Shown: positions 1-7,659, counted from the first letter of the stretch. The stretch: DNA of 19,385 nt from Aquificota bacterium (GCA_013153455.1 JAADEK010000091.1:1-19385), one strand, 5' to 3'. Notes: generated by a model from the sequence alone, not told the origin. A program made the numbers and translations.

Positions 1-387
1 CTCCGGGACGCAATCGGGTCTCGTTCCCACATCAAGCCCAACGACCTCCTCAAACTCAAGGACGGTGTCGTAAAGCTCCTTTAGCCTTTTTGTGTCCGCG
101 TATGTGTTTGTGTAGGACTGGAAGTAAACAAAGACGTAAGCGTCGGGGTAGCGCTGTTTTATGCGCGCGATGCCCGCGCTTATCTGCTCTCGCAGGGAGA
201 TGCGCGCGTCAAGGCGCGAGGGCTTTGAGCCGTCGTAGCAATACGTGCACCCTCCCCTGCCCTTCGTCCCGTCGCGGTTAGGGCACGTGAAGGGGAGGGC
301 TACGGTGAGTTTCCGAACGGGTCTGCCGTAGCGCTCCGCGAAGTAGTCCTTCAGGGAGTAGTAGGGTTTCGTCTTTAGCGCGGTCAT
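1..387 (-). CDS. Radical SAM protein, YhcC/TIGR01212-like (partial, C-terminus beyond the window)
   Basis: I translated 129 codons from an ATG at 387 back to the window edge without a stop; the gene continues past position 1. The N-terminus reads MTALKTKPYYSLKDYFAERY, followed by FTCPNRDG, a GGCTYC segment, then YFQSYTNTYADT and VGLDVGTRPDCVPE. The cysteine cluster (C35, C47, C50) is the 4Fe-4S/S-adenosylmethionine motif with the long first spacing of this family, and the YFQ-TNTYA and TRPDC blocks are its hallmarks. The family is widespread and its substrate is not firmly known. The start lies 44 nt after the dnaA stop on the same strand, so it is probably the last gene seen of that unit. 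There is no clear Shine-Dalgarno, and an in-frame TAA lies shortly upstream, which supports this ATG. Confidence 0.88.
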   Translation of the reverse strand, partial: MTALKTKPYYSLKDYFAERYGRPVRKLTVALPFTCPNRDGTKGRGGCTYCYDGSKPSRLDARISLREQISAGIARIKQRYPDAYVFVYFQSYTNTYADTKRLKELYDTVLEFEEVVGLDVGTRPDCVPE

Positions 388-431
388 CTTATTAAGTTTA
401 TGCCCTCGGTTTCCTTATTTTATGCTCACGC

Positions 432-1610
432 TCACAGCTTCGCGTTCGCCTGCTTCTCAAGAAAGCTAACGAGATGACCGAATTTACGGTCTTTCTTCTT
501 CCTTTCTTCTACCTTCCTTATGGCGTGTATCACGGTCGTGTGGTCTTTCTTCCTGAAGAACCTCGCTATCTCTATGAGGCTCGCGGAGGAGAGCTTCCTG
601 CAAAGATACATAGCTATCTGCTTTGCCTCGCTTACGCGACGCGTCCGCTTGTCCGAAAGGAGTTCCTCCGGTGAAAGGGCGTAGTATAGGGCAACGAACT
701 CAAGTATCTTCTCAAGCGTCCCCTTTCTCTTCCTTTCGCGGGGTTGGGGCGCTTTCAGCTTTATGAGCTTTACCTTACCCTCTATTTCCCGAACGTTCCT
801 CGCACCCATCAAAAGCTCTACGTATTCCTCCCTCGGGGGTATATCGTTCTCCTTCAGCTTTTCCTTTATTATCCTCAGCTTCGTCTTTTCGTCCAGTTCA
901 ATCTCAACGAGAACCCCTCCCTCAAACCTGCTGATAAGCCTGTCGGAGACGTCCTCAAGCTCCCTCGGGTGGCGGTCCGATGCGAGTATAACCTGAGACT
1001 CCCTCAGGTAGAGCGTGTTGAAGATGTTGAAAAACTCTATCTGCGTCCTCTCCTTCCCAGCAAGAAACTGAACGTCGTCAATCAGGAGCATATCCACCCT
1101 TTTATACTTCTCCCTGAACTCGTTTATCCTTCCCTCCCTCAGATAACTCACCATCTCACTCGCAAAGTCCCCCGCGGACGTGTATATAACCCTCAAGCCC
1201 CTCTTTCTCGCTTCGTTTCCCACCGCCTGGAGGAGGTGCGTCTTTCCCGTCCCCACCGAGCCGTATACAAAAACAGGGTTGTATAGCTCCCCCGGTCTTT
1301 CAAGAGCCTCAAGGACTACCCTATACGCGAGTCGGTTCCCCTCTCCGACGATAAAGTTCTCAAGCCTGTAGCGGGGGTTCAGAAGCTCTCCCCCCGCCCG
1401 CTCCTGTTTTCTCTCCCTTACCTCTATAAGACCCCTCAGCTCCTCCTCAAGGAAGTTCCGAACGAGCGTCTCAAGCCACTCCCTGTAATCGGGACCCGGC
1501 GCTATGAAGAGGAACTTACCCCCCTCCTGCCTTATCTCAAACATCTTCAAAAAGCGCTGTGCGTGCGCGTCCGCGCTCTTTATCCTGTTTATGAGCGTTT
1601 GGATGTTCAT
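432..1610 (-). CDS. dnaA: Chromosomal replication initiator DnaA
   Basis: DnaA is the AAA+ ATPase that binds DnaA boxes and opens the replication origin. Residues 1-60 form a small domain I with no obvious long domain II. The AAA+ module has a Walker A GSVGTGKT at 117-124, Walker B LLIDDVQF around 175-182 and a sensor/arginine-finger block SDRLISRFEGG. The C-terminal DNA-binding domain IV carries the signature KKDHTTVIHAIRKVEE from about residue 354. At 392 residues it is shorter than the E. coli protein (467), mainly by loss of domain II, which is usual in Aquificales. It follows the aldo/keto reductase by 86 nt. That gap contains a strong GC hairpin and a GATAAT hexamer 9 nt before the ATG. 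I saw no convincing DnaA box cluster in the window, so oriC is probably elsewhere. Confidence 0.97.
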   Translation of the reverse strand: MNIQTLINRIKSADAHAQRFLKMFEIRQEGGKFLFIAPGPDYREWLETLVRNFLEEELRGLIEVRERKQERAGGELLNPRYRLENFIVGEGNRLAYRVVLEALERPGELYNPVFVYGSVGTGKTHLLQAVGNEARKRGLRVIYTSAGDFASEMVSYLREGRINEFREKYKRVDMLLIDDVQFLAGKERTQIEFFNIFNTLYLRESQVILASDRHPRELEDVSDRLISRFEGGVLVEIELDEKTKLRIIKEKLKENDIPPREEYVELLMGARNVREIEGKVKLIKLKAPQPRERKRKGTLEKILEFVALYYALSPEELLSDKRTRRVSEAKQIAMYLCRKLSSASLIEIARFFRKKDHTTVIHAIRKVEERKKKDRKFGHLVSFLEKQANAKL

Positions 1611-1619
1611 TCACTTCTC

Positions 1620-1625
1620 ATTATC
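1620..1625 (-). promoter_or_regulatory. Candidate dnaA -10 element GATAAT close to the start codon
   Basis: On the minus strand GATAAT is followed by 9 nt and then the dnaA ATG. A start point 7-9 nt after the hexamer would leave at most a few leader bases. No good -35 is seen; the hairpin at 1635-1655 lies in the spacer region. The same hexamer and spacing occur before engB. This is inferred from sequence only. Confidence 0.4.
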
Positions 1626-1634
1626 TCTTCAATG

Positions 1635-1661
1635 ACCGCCCCCTGCGGGGGCGGTTTTTTT
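1635..1661 (+). terminator. Rho-independent-type hairpin, plus orientation, in the dnaA leader
   Basis: A perfect 9-bp stem (1635-1643 with 1647-1655) has a 3-nt loop TGC and is followed by seven T on the plus strand. The oddity is direction: all genes around it are on the minus strand, so the T-tract faces away from dnaA. It may stop antisense transcription, act as a DNA/RNA element of the dnaA leader, or both. Confidence 0.65.
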
Positions 1662-1696
1662 GAAAAACCTCAGGACTTTTCGTCCCTCGTCGTAAG

Positions 1697-2707
1697 TTAC
1701 TCAAAAAGTTTTAAAAATTCCTCCTCCCGAACGGGTTCTCTCTCAAGGACTTTCACGTTCTCCTCAAGGTGCTCGGGCTTGCTCATACCTATCAGGTATG
1801 TCCCCACCCCCGGTGTGCTCCTCACGAACTGTATGGCGGTGTGGACGTCGCTTTCGGTTGAGAAAAACTCCTTTAGCTTAGGGTGAACCCTCCCTATGAC
1901 GTTCCCCTGATAGAGCGTCGCGCTCGTGTAGACGTATATACCGAGCCTTTTTGCGGTCTCAAGTGTGGAGAGCCTCTCACCCCCCAGCTCTTGGTTTTTG
2001 AGCCTGAAGGCTTCCGTCATACCGAGGTTGTAAGGAAGCTGTATAAACCTAAAGTGATGACCCTCTCCCCCGACGCTTCTGGCAATCTCCCAAACGCGCG
2101 GGAGGCTTATGTGCTGTCGGGACGCGGGGGTCAGGCGAAAGGCGTTCCAAGTCGCAAGCCCGTAATACCTGAGCTTTCCCTCCTTTACCTTCTTCTCAAG
2201 TAGCTCAAAAAGCTCCCCGAGCGTCTCGTAGAACTCCTCTTTGTCCCTGTAGAGGAGTTGCTCCTCGGGGTTGTGTATGAAGTAAACGTCTACGTATGAG
2301 GTGCGGAGGTTCTTGAGACTCGTTTCAAAGCTCCAATCTATGAACTCCCTCCCCAGATAATGACCGTTCGGTGTCATCCTTGAGGGCTCAACAAGACCCG
2401 TGCGTATGAATGTCTCCTCAAAGTATTCCCTCGGGTCTTTACCGCTTTGGGCGTCGTATGGTATGTATCCGCCCTTCGTTGATACGATAAGCTTCTCCCT
2501 CCCGAGCTCTCTCAGCGCGTTTCCTACCGCGCGCTCGCTCAGCATATACCTGTAGTTTATTGCTGTGTCAACGACGTTTATCCCGCGCGAGAAGGCGAGC
2601 TTTATCGTCTCTTCGTAGCGCTTGCTCGTCTCGGGAGAAAGGTCACCCAGATACGTCCCCACCCCCATCTCCGAAAGCTTCATACCCATAAACTCTTTGT
2701 AAATCAT
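1697..2707 (-). CDS. Aldo/keto reductase family oxidoreductase
   Basis: This is an NAD(P)H-dependent TIM-barrel oxidoreductase. The N-terminus has the family pattern LSEMGVGTYLGDL. The expected catalytic tetrad is visible: D47 and Y52 in VVDTAINYRY, K78 in VSTKGGY and H145 in VYFIHNPEE. The C-terminal cofactor block is near TPGVGTYLIGMSKPEHLEEN. At 336 residues it is a full-length, soluble enzyme. The substrate cannot be deduced. It is the upstream neighbour of dnaA on the same strand and is divergent from purH, with only 17 nt between the two start codons, so its promoter must overlap purH or the mRNA is nearly leaderless. The first ATG is chosen because the strand begins in the family's usual place; M7 or M9 would also be possible. 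Confidence 0.9.
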   Translation of the reverse strand: MIYKEFMGMKLSEMGVGTYLGDLSPETSKRYEETIKLAFSRGINVVDTAINYRYMLSERAVGNALRELGREKLIVSTKGGYIPYDAQSGKDPREYFEETFIRTGLVEPSRMTPNGHYLGREFIDWSFETSLKNLRTSYVDVYFIHNPEEQLLYRDKEEFYETLGELFELLEKKVKEGKLRYYGLATWNAFRLTPASRQHISLPRVWEIARSVGGEGHHFRFIQLPYNLGMTEAFRLKNQELGGERLSTLETAKRLGIYVYTSATLYQGNVIGRVHPKLKEFFSTESDVHTAIQFVRSTPGVGTYLIGMSKPEHLEENVKVLEREPVREEEFLKLFE

Positions 2708-2724
2708 AGTTCTTAAATTTTAAA
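2708..2724. promoter_or_regulatory. 17-nt divergent start region between the aldo/keto reductase and purH
   Basis: The whole gap is AT-rich (agttcttaaattttaaa). For purH, TTAAAT at 2713-2718 lies 6 nt before the ATG; for the reductase, TAAAAT lies 9 nt before its ATG. Neither gene has a Shine-Dalgarno. Both strands could be transcribed from this one box with little or no leader. Inference only. Confidence 0.4.
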
Positions 2725-4254
2725 ATGATTCAGATGAAAGCGCTCATCTCCGTATACAACAAGGAAGGGATACACAAACTCGCGAAAGCCCTTGAGGAGC
2801 TCGGATACGAGATAATATCAACGGGCGGAACCGCCCGTTTCCTGAAAGAAAAAGGTATAAAGGTAACAGAGGTTTCCTCAATCACGAACTTCCCCGAGAT
2901 ACTCGGGGGAAGGGTAAAGAGCCTTCACCCCAAGATACACGGCGGGATACTATACAGGGACTGGGTGGAGGAAGACAAAAGACAGGTAGAGGAGCACGGG
3001 ATTCCCAAGATAGACGTTCTCGTCGTTAACCTCTACCCCTTTGAGGAAAAGCTAAAAGAGGGACTTCCCGAAAGGGAACTCATGGAATTCGTTGATATAG
3101 GAGGACCCGCGCTCATACGCGCGGGTGCTAAGAACTTCTTCAGGGTTGTCGTCCTCGTTGACCCGGAGGACTACGACTGGGTCATTGAGAAACTAAGGAA
3201 GGGGGCGCTCACGGTTGAGGACAGGGCATACCTCGCCCAGAAAGCCTTTTCACTCACCGCATACTACGACGCCCTCATAGCGGGAGCCCTGAAGAGGCTC
3301 CACTCAAACGACTCCCTCTTTACCTTTGAAGCCCTTCCCCTGAAGCGCTTAAAAAAGCTGAGATACGGTGAGAACCCCCACCAGAGGGGATTTCTTTACG
3401 AGAACCCCCTTGAGGAGCTCGGCATAACGAAGGCGCAAGTCCTGCAGGGAAAAGAGATGTCCTTCAACAACTACCTTGACGCGGACAGCGCGCTTCGGCT
3501 CGTGTCGGAGTTTCCGAACGACACCGTATGCGCGATAATAAAGCACACAAACCCCTGCGGTGTAGCGGTAGGAAAGACACCAGAAGAAGCCTTTAAAAGA
3601 GCGCTTGACGCGGACCCCGTTTCCGCCTTCGGGGGTATAGTCGCCTTCAACGACAAACTGGACCCAAATACCGCCAAAGAGCTTACCTCCCTCTTTCTTG
3701 AGATAGTTATAGCGCCCGATTACGACGAGGAAGCCCTCGCGGTCTTGTCAAAGAAGAAGAACCTGAGGGTCATAAAGGTCTTCGGTCTTCAAAGCTCCCT
3801 TGACGTAAAGAAGGTAAGCGGTGGATACCTGCTTCAGGACGAGGACACCGTCCTTTACGAAAACCTCAAGGTTGTAACAAAGAAAGAGCCGAGCGCACGG
3901 GAGATGCACGACCTCGTCTTTGCTTGGAAGGTGGTAAAGCACGCAAAATCAAACGCGGTCGTTATAGCAAAAGACCAAATGACGCTCGGGATAGGGACGG
4001 GGAACGTCTCCCGCGTGGACAGCCTAAAGTGCGCTATAGCAAAGGCGAAGGAAAGGGGATTTTCACTAAAGGGTGCGGTGGTTGCGTCAGAAGCTTTCTT
4101 CCCCTTTCGGGACAGTATAGACATAATGGCAAAGGAAGGGATAAGCGCGGTAATCCAGCCGGGTGGCTCAATAAGGGACGAAGAGGTAATAAGAGCCTGC
4201 GACGAGCACGGTATCGCTATGCTCTTCACAAACATGAGACACTTCAAACACTGA
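2725..4254 (+). CDS. purH: Bifunctional AICAR formyltransferase / IMP cyclohydrolase
   Basis: PurH performs the last two steps of IMP synthesis: transfer of formyl from 10-formyl-tetrahydrofolate to AICAR, then ring closure. The N-terminal IMP cyclohydrolase (MGS-like) domain shows SVYNKEGI, STGGTARFL and GGRVKSLHPKIHGG. The transformylase domain shows LRYGENPHQ, SFNNYLDADSALRL, the catalytic KHTNPCG (K273-H274), DPVSAFGGIVAFN, KHAKSNAVV and the terminal PGGSIRDEEV and TNMRHFKH. It is full length at 509 residues. The true start could be the second Met (2734), since homologues usually begin at MKALISVY. It stands alone on the plus strand, and its end overlaps the convergent thiE by 11 nt. Two strong intragenic hairpins lie early in the gene (2820-2839 and 2892-2908). 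Confidence 0.97.
   Translation: MIQMKALISVYNKEGIHKLAKALEELGYEIISTGGTARFLKEKGIKVTEVSSITNFPEILGGRVKSLHPKIHGGILYRDWVEEDKRQVEEHGIPKIDVLVVNLYPFEEKLKEGLPERELMEFVDIGGPALIRAGAKNFFRVVVLVDPEDYDWVIEKLRKGALTVEDRAYLAQKAFSLTAYYDALIAGALKRLHSNDSLFTFEALPLKRLKKLRYGENPHQRGFLYENPLEELGITKAQVLQGKEMSFNNYLDADSALRLVSEFPNDTVCAIIKHTNPCGVAVGKTPEEAFKRALDADPVSAFGGIVAFNDKLDPNTAKELTSLFLEIVIAPDYDEEALAVLSKKKNLRVIKVFGLQSSLDVKKVSGGYLLQDEDTVLYENLKVVTKKEPSAREMHDLVFAWKVVKHAKSNAVVIAKDQMTLGIGTGNVSRVDSLKCAIAKAKERGFSLKGAVVASEAFFPFRDSIDIMAKEGISAVIQPGGSIRDEEVIRACDEHGIAMLFTNMRHFKH
2820..2839 (+). repeat. Inverted repeat / hairpin early in purH
   Basis: AACGGGCGG at 2820-2828 and CCGCCCGTT at 2831-2839 are perfectly complementary with a 2-base centre (8 bp plus a 4-nt loop as RNA). 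It falls in the codons for the conserved STGGTAR motif, so protein constraint explains part of it. Confidence 0.7.
2892..2908 (+). repeat. Second inverted repeat / hairpin early in purH
   Basis: CCCCGAG (2892-2898) and CTCGGGG (2902-2908) pair perfectly around an ATA loop, 52 nt after the first purH hairpin. It covers the codons for PEILG, a conserved stretch of the cyclohydrolase domain. Confidence 0.65.
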
Positions 4255-4816
4255 AATCCCCCAGAAAGAGCGTTATACCCGCAACGCCGTGCGCGCGCTC
4301 AAGACACTCCCTCACGCGCTCCCGCGTTACGCCCCCGAGCGCGTAAACGGGTATCTCCAGCGCGCGGGATACCCTGCTGAGCTCCTCAAGACCGAGGGGT
4401 TTTGCTTCGGGGTGTGAGGTGGTTTTGAAGATTGGGGAGAGTGTGATAAAGTCCGCGCCCTGTCTTTGGGCAAAGAGGGCGCTCTTAAGTGAGTGAGCGG
4501 AGTAGCCCACAAGGAGCGAGGGCGCTATGCGCTTGACTACGGAGGGGGGCAAGGAGCGCTCAGGGAGGTGAACCCCGTCCGCTCTTACCGCGAGCGCAAC
4601 GTCAACCCTTTCGTTTATAAACAGAAGGGCGCCGTAGCGTTTTGTGAGTTCCCTCACCCGCTTCGCGAGCGAGTATAGCTCGCCAGCGGGGAGGTCTTTT
4701 TCCCTCAGCTGGAGCATCCTCACACCGCGCTCAAGTATCCGCTCAACGGTCCCGAGGAAGTCCTCCCCGTAGCGTCTTCTGTCGGTGATGGCGTAAAAGC
4801 GCGGAAGCTCAGACAT
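4244..4816 (-). CDS. thiE: Thiamine phosphate synthase family (ThiE/TenI)
   Basis: ThiE joins the thiazole and pyrimidine phosphates to give thiamine phosphate. The 190-residue TIM barrel shows YAITDRR at the N-terminus, the phosphate/pyrophosphate-binding block MLQLREKDLP, FINERVDVALAVRADGVHLP, GYSAHSLKSA, ADFITLSPIFKTTSHP, and the C-terminal phosphate loop YALGGVT with HGVAGITLFL. It is slightly short for ThiE (about 210). TenI, a paralogue that isomerises the thiazole product, shares these motifs, so TenI cannot be excluded. The ATG lies inside the last codons of the upstream fusion gene (8-nt overlap), preceded by a strong GAGGAGG Shine-Dalgarno. It is the last gene of the long minus-strand run and converges on purH. 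Confidence 0.88.
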   Translation of the reverse strand: MSELPRFYAITDRRRYGEDFLGTVERILERGVRMLQLREKDLPAGELYSLAKRVRELTKRYGALLFINERVDVALAVRADGVHLPERSLPPSVVKRIAPSLLVGYSAHSLKSALFAQRQGADFITLSPIFKTTSHPEAKPLGLEELSRVSRALEIPVYALGGVTRERVRECLERAHGVAGITLFLGDFSV

Positions 4817-6098
4817 TCCCCCTCCTCTTCCAAACGAGGTAAATCGTCAAAAGAACCCTCACGTTCGTTATGAGAGCAAGAAGGACGAAAAGCTCACGCA
4901 GGAGACCCAAGAGCGTCATAAGCATGATTAGGAATATCCTCTCGTCCCTCTTTCCGAGGAGGTATCTCAGTTCCCTTATAACCGCGTAGGCGTCCTCACA
5001 ATAGGCTCCCTTGTAGCGCTCTGTCGTGTAGCTCACCATCAGCGTCCCGAAGAGCGCACCGAAGACCCAAGGCATAAAGTCCCACGGGGGCTTTAGGTGA
5101 AAGGCGAGGGCGGAAAGGAAAGCGAAGTCAACGTATCTGTCAAGGACGGAGTCAAGCCAAGCCCCGAACTTCGTCGTCCTCATCTGCGCCCTCGCTACCT
5201 CGCCGTCAAGACCGTCAAGCATTGAGCTGAGCTGAAGCAAAACACCCCCCGCGGGGGGTGAGAAGTATGCAACGAGTGCGGAAAGCATACCCAAAAGAAA
5301 GGTAAAGACGGTTATCTGGTTGGGTGTAAAGTGCTCAACGAGGTAAGGAGATATGCGCGTTGAGAACTTCCTGTTTAGGTGTCTTGACACGAACCCGTCC
5401 CCCACACCCTTTACCGCGCTCTTTACGATAAGAACCCTTGCCCTCTTTACGTCCTCGGGGGTGTCTACGTCCATCCAGAAGTATCCCGAGAGCTCGGTGC
5501 AGGGCAGGCGTGACGCTTTTGCAAGCTCGCTCATCGTGAGCTTATCTTTCTTCTTTAGAAGCTCCTCCGCGACGTCAAATATATCCCTGCTCAGGATGAA
5601 AAAACCCGTATCAAACCCGTCGTAAGTTTTTAACCCCTTTCCTATGTCCTTTATCCTCCCGTTTTCGCACTTTACCTTCGTAGCCTCGTCCTTGTTTATG
5701 TATTTGCCTTCCCTGTCAAGGATTAAGCCCTCCCCCTTCAGGGCTTCCCGGACGAAGGCGTCCTCATACACGTGGTCCGACATCACCACCGCGAAACTCT
5801 CGTCCCCGAGCGCATCCTTCGCGAGCCAGAGGGAATAACCGTTCTCACGCTCCGGATGCGGGTTCGGGATTACACGGGCGGAAAGCCCCTTCTTTTTGAG
5901 AAATTCTTCCACCTTCTCCTTAAACCTTTTGTTCACTACGATGACGAAGTTCTCAACGCCCGCGGAAGAGAGCTGTTTCATTATACGGTAAAGGAGCTCC
6001 CTTCCCGCTACCTTCAGCAGAGCCTTCGGTATCTCGTCGGTGTAGGGTCTGAGGCGCTTTCCCTCTCCGCCCGCGAGTATCACCGCGCTCCTTACCAT
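4809..6098 (-). CDS. Fused inositol-1-phosphate cytidylyltransferase / CDP-inositol:inositol-1-phosphate transferase (DIP phosphate synthase)
   Basis: This is probably the bifunctional IPCT/DIPPS enzyme: CTP plus inositol-1-phosphate gives CDP-inositol, which is then joined to a second inositol-1-phosphate to form phosphorylated di-myo-inositol phosphate, a solute of hyperthermophiles. Residues 1 to about 225 are a nucleotidyltransferase (LAGGEGKRLRPYT at 8-20, K25, MSDHVYE at 106-112, WMDVDTPED at 208-216). Residues 250-429 are a CDP-alcohol phosphatidyltransferase with the full motif DxxDGxxAR-x8-GxxxDxxxD (D295, D298, D316, D320) and several membrane helices. It starts 6 nt after the preceding gene. 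The domain order and 429-residue length match the fused enzymes known from Archaeoglobus and Aquifex. A different polar head group is the main alternative. Confidence 0.85.
   Translation of the reverse strand: MVRSAVILAGGEGKRLRPYTDEIPKALLKVAGRELLYRIMKQLSSAGVENFVIVVNKRFKEKVEEFLKKKGLSARVIPNPHPERENGYSLWLAKDALGDESFAVVMSDHVYEDAFVREALKGEGLILDREGKYINKDEATKVKCENGRIKDIGKGLKTYDGFDTGFFILSRDIFDVAEELLKKKDKLTMSELAKASRLPCTELSGYFWMDVDTPEDVKRARVLIVKSAVKGVGDGFVSRHLNRKFSTRISPYLVEHFTPNQITVFTFLLGMLSALVAYFSPPAGGVLLQLSSMLDGLDGEVARAQMRTTKFGAWLDSVLDRYVDFAFLSALAFHLKPPWDFMPWVFGALFGTLMVSYTTERYKGAYCEDAYAVIRELRYLLGKRDERIFLIMLMTLLGLLRELFVLLALITNVRVLLTIYLVWKRRGNV
5243..5260. repeat. Perfect 18-bp GC palindrome inside the DIP-synthesis gene
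   Basis: CACCCCCCGCGGGGGGTG is fully self-complementary (7 bp plus a CGCG loop as RNA). It encodes the SPPAGG turn just after the first membrane helix of the transferase domain. Confidence 0.7.
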
Positions 6099-6104
6099 AG
6101 TGGT

Positions 6105-7625
6105 TTATTTTACTTTCGCGAGCTTTTCGTAGACCTCCCTCGCATACTTAAGGGCTTCCTCCCTCGTCTTTACCCTTCCCTCAAGTTGAGCCTCCTCAAG
6201 CGCTCTTTTTATCTCGCCTACGAGCTTCCCGGGCTTTATACCGAGCTCTTTCATGATATCGTGCCCGGAAAGGAGAGGCTTTTGGGGGCTTTTTTTTAGC
6301 TCTTTTCTGAAGCGCTCAAGCTCGTTTATCGTTTCTTTAAGAGCCTTCAGGTCTTCCTCCTCGTCACCGCTCGCGAGCGCATCCGCGAGCGAAAGCAGGA
6401 AAAGATGGGGAGCCACGTCCCCGCAGTCTTTCCAAAAGCGAGCCATCCCTCTTTTTGTGAGCTGTCCCTTCTTCAGGGCTTCCCTCAGGTAAAAGGGGCG
6501 AAGGTGGTGCCGAACGAGTTTCCCGACAAAGCGCGTAGCCTCCTCACCCCATCTTAAGCTCTTTCCTATCTTGCTCACGATTTCCTGACCCACCTTGTCG
6601 TGCTCGTAGAAGGTGACCTTTCCCTCGCGTATGCGGAAGGTTCTGGGTTTTCCTATGTCGTGAAGGAGGGCTCCCCACTTGAGGAGCTCTAAGTCCGTAA
6701 ACTCACCCAGAACCCTGAGCTTCCCGAGCTCCGAAAGGAGCTCCCCGCTCAGAAACTCCTCCTTTTTCTTCAGGATATCCTCAAGGTATTTGAGCGTCAT
6801 GAGGGTGTGCTCGTCCAAGGGGTATACGTGATGCTCGCCTTGGTCTTTTACCTTCCTTAGCTCCCCTATCTGGGGTATGATTGACTCAAGGACGCGGTAG
6901 CGGTAAAGCTCACGGATGACTTCGTGCGAGCGGTCTTCCTTCATTATCTTGAAAAGCTCGTGGGTTATGCGCTCCGGGGCGGACTTCAGGACGAGGGCGG
7001 GGTTTTCCCTCACAAACTCGTAAAAGTCTTCCGTGAGTTTTAGGTCTCTCTCTATCGCTATCCGAAATCCCCTCAGTATTCGGACCGGGTCTTTCTTTAG
7101 GTTTTCAAGGGATACGGGTCTCAGGAGTCCCCTCTCAAGGTCTTTTATCCCGCCGGTCGGGTCGTATACTATCGTTTGCTTTGCTCCTATGCTGAGGACG
7201 TCGTCAAGGCTCACCGCCATTGCGTTGGCGGTAAAGTCCCTCTCCTTTAGGTCTTCAACGAGAGCCTTCTCAAGGTCTTTACCCCGAAGGGGTGAGAAAT
7301 CAAACCTGTAGCGGTATGGGGGGAGGTGAAGAACGACGCTCGCAACGACGGGTCTCTTTATGAGAAAGCCCTTCTTCTCAAACACAAAGAAGTGTCCCCC
7401 GAGCTTCTCCGCGAGTTTCTTCGCAAGCTCAACGGGGTCCGCGGTTGTGAGGAAGTCAACGTCAACGTTGTATCCTATCTCCTCACCGAGAATCCTGTCC
7501 CTTACCCACCCCCCTACGATGAAACAGTAGTCCTCCCTCGGAAGGAGTTTCGCTATGTCGTCAAAGTATGAGAGGTAGAAGTTGAGCCCGTGGAGGGTGT
7601 GCTTTCCCGCGGTGTTTATCTCCAT
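6105..7625 (-). CDS. tRNA nucleotidyltransferase / poly(A) polymerase family with HD domain, likely CC-adding
   Basis: This class II nucleotidyltransferase builds or repairs the tRNA 3' CCA end. It has the nucleotide-binding head [14 protein letters not shown] (about 35-48), the two metal-binding aspartates D55 and D57 in NVDVDF, motif [10 protein letters not shown] (129-138), the RNA-head block [11 protein letters not shown] (179-189), and an HD phosphohydrolase-type domain (H273, HD at 322-323 in LLHDIGKP, then YEHDKVG). The length of 506 residues fits the small enzyme of Aquifex, where CCA addition is known to be split between CC-adding and A-adding enzymes. Specificity cannot be read from sequence alone, so a full CCA enzyme is possible. 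It lies 22 nt after radA, with a TATATT hexamer 9 nt before its ATG and no Shine-Dalgarno. Confidence 0.88.
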   Translation of the reverse strand: MEINTAGKHTLHGLNFYLSYFDDIAKLLPREDYCFIVGGWVRDRILGEEIGYNVDVDFLTTADPVELAKKLAEKLGGHFFVFEKKGFLIKRPVVASVVLHLPPYRYRFDFSPLRGKDLEKALVEDLKERDFTANAMAVSLDDVLSIGAKQTIVYDPTGGIKDLERGLLRPVSLENLKKDPVRILRGFRIAIERDLKLTEDFYEFVRENPALVLKSAPERITHELFKIMKEDRSHEVIRELYRYRVLESIIPQIGELRKVKDQGEHHVYPLDEHTLMTLKYLEDILKKKEEFLSGELLSELGKLRVLGEFTDLELLKWGALLHDIGKPRTFRIREGKVTFYEHDKVGQEIVSKIGKSLRWGEEATRFVGKLVRHHLRPFYLREALKKGQLTKRGMARFWKDCGDVAPHLFLLSLADALASGDEEEDLKALKETINELERFRKELKKSPQKPLLSGHDIMKELGIKPGKLVGEIKRALEEAQLEGRVKTREEALKYAREVYEKLAKVK

Positions 7626-7634
7626 AGTGTTATT

Positions 7635-7659
7635 AATATACGCGCCCTCAGAAGAGGGC
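7635..7659 (-). promoter_or_regulatory. Hairpin over the radA stop codon plus -10-like TATATT before the CCA-type gene
   Basis: GCCCTC (7644-7649) pairs with GAGGGC (7654-7659). On the minus strand the TGA stop of radA overlaps the loop. Three nt later comes TATATT (7640 to 7635), then 9 nt and the next ATG. There is no T-tract, so it is not a classical terminator. An internal promoter or a coupling hairpin is possible. Confidence 0.35.

Noticed and set aside
744..1286. 180-residue plus-strand open frame opposite dnaA
   Set aside because: It lies wholly within dnaA on the other strand, has no family pattern and reflects codon bias; dnaA motifs are intact.
1635..1655. Hairpin before dnaA as a terminator for the aldo/keto reductase transcript
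   Set aside because: On the minus strand no T-tract follows the stem; the T-tract is only on the plus strand.
1611..1696. oriC next to dnaA
   Set aside because: The gap is 86 nt, has no DnaA box-like repeats and no AT-rich unwinding region of useful length.
3855..4247. 130-residue minus-strand frame opposite purH, and a 140-residue plus-strand frame at 3924-4346
   Set aside because: Both are shadows of the C-terminal part of purH; compositions are unnatural (runs of basic or serine residues) and no start signals support them.
5772..6299. 175-residue plus-strand frame across the start of the DIP-synthesis gene and the end of the CCA-type gene
   Set aside because: It crosses two well-supported minus-strand genes and has no recognisable protein features.
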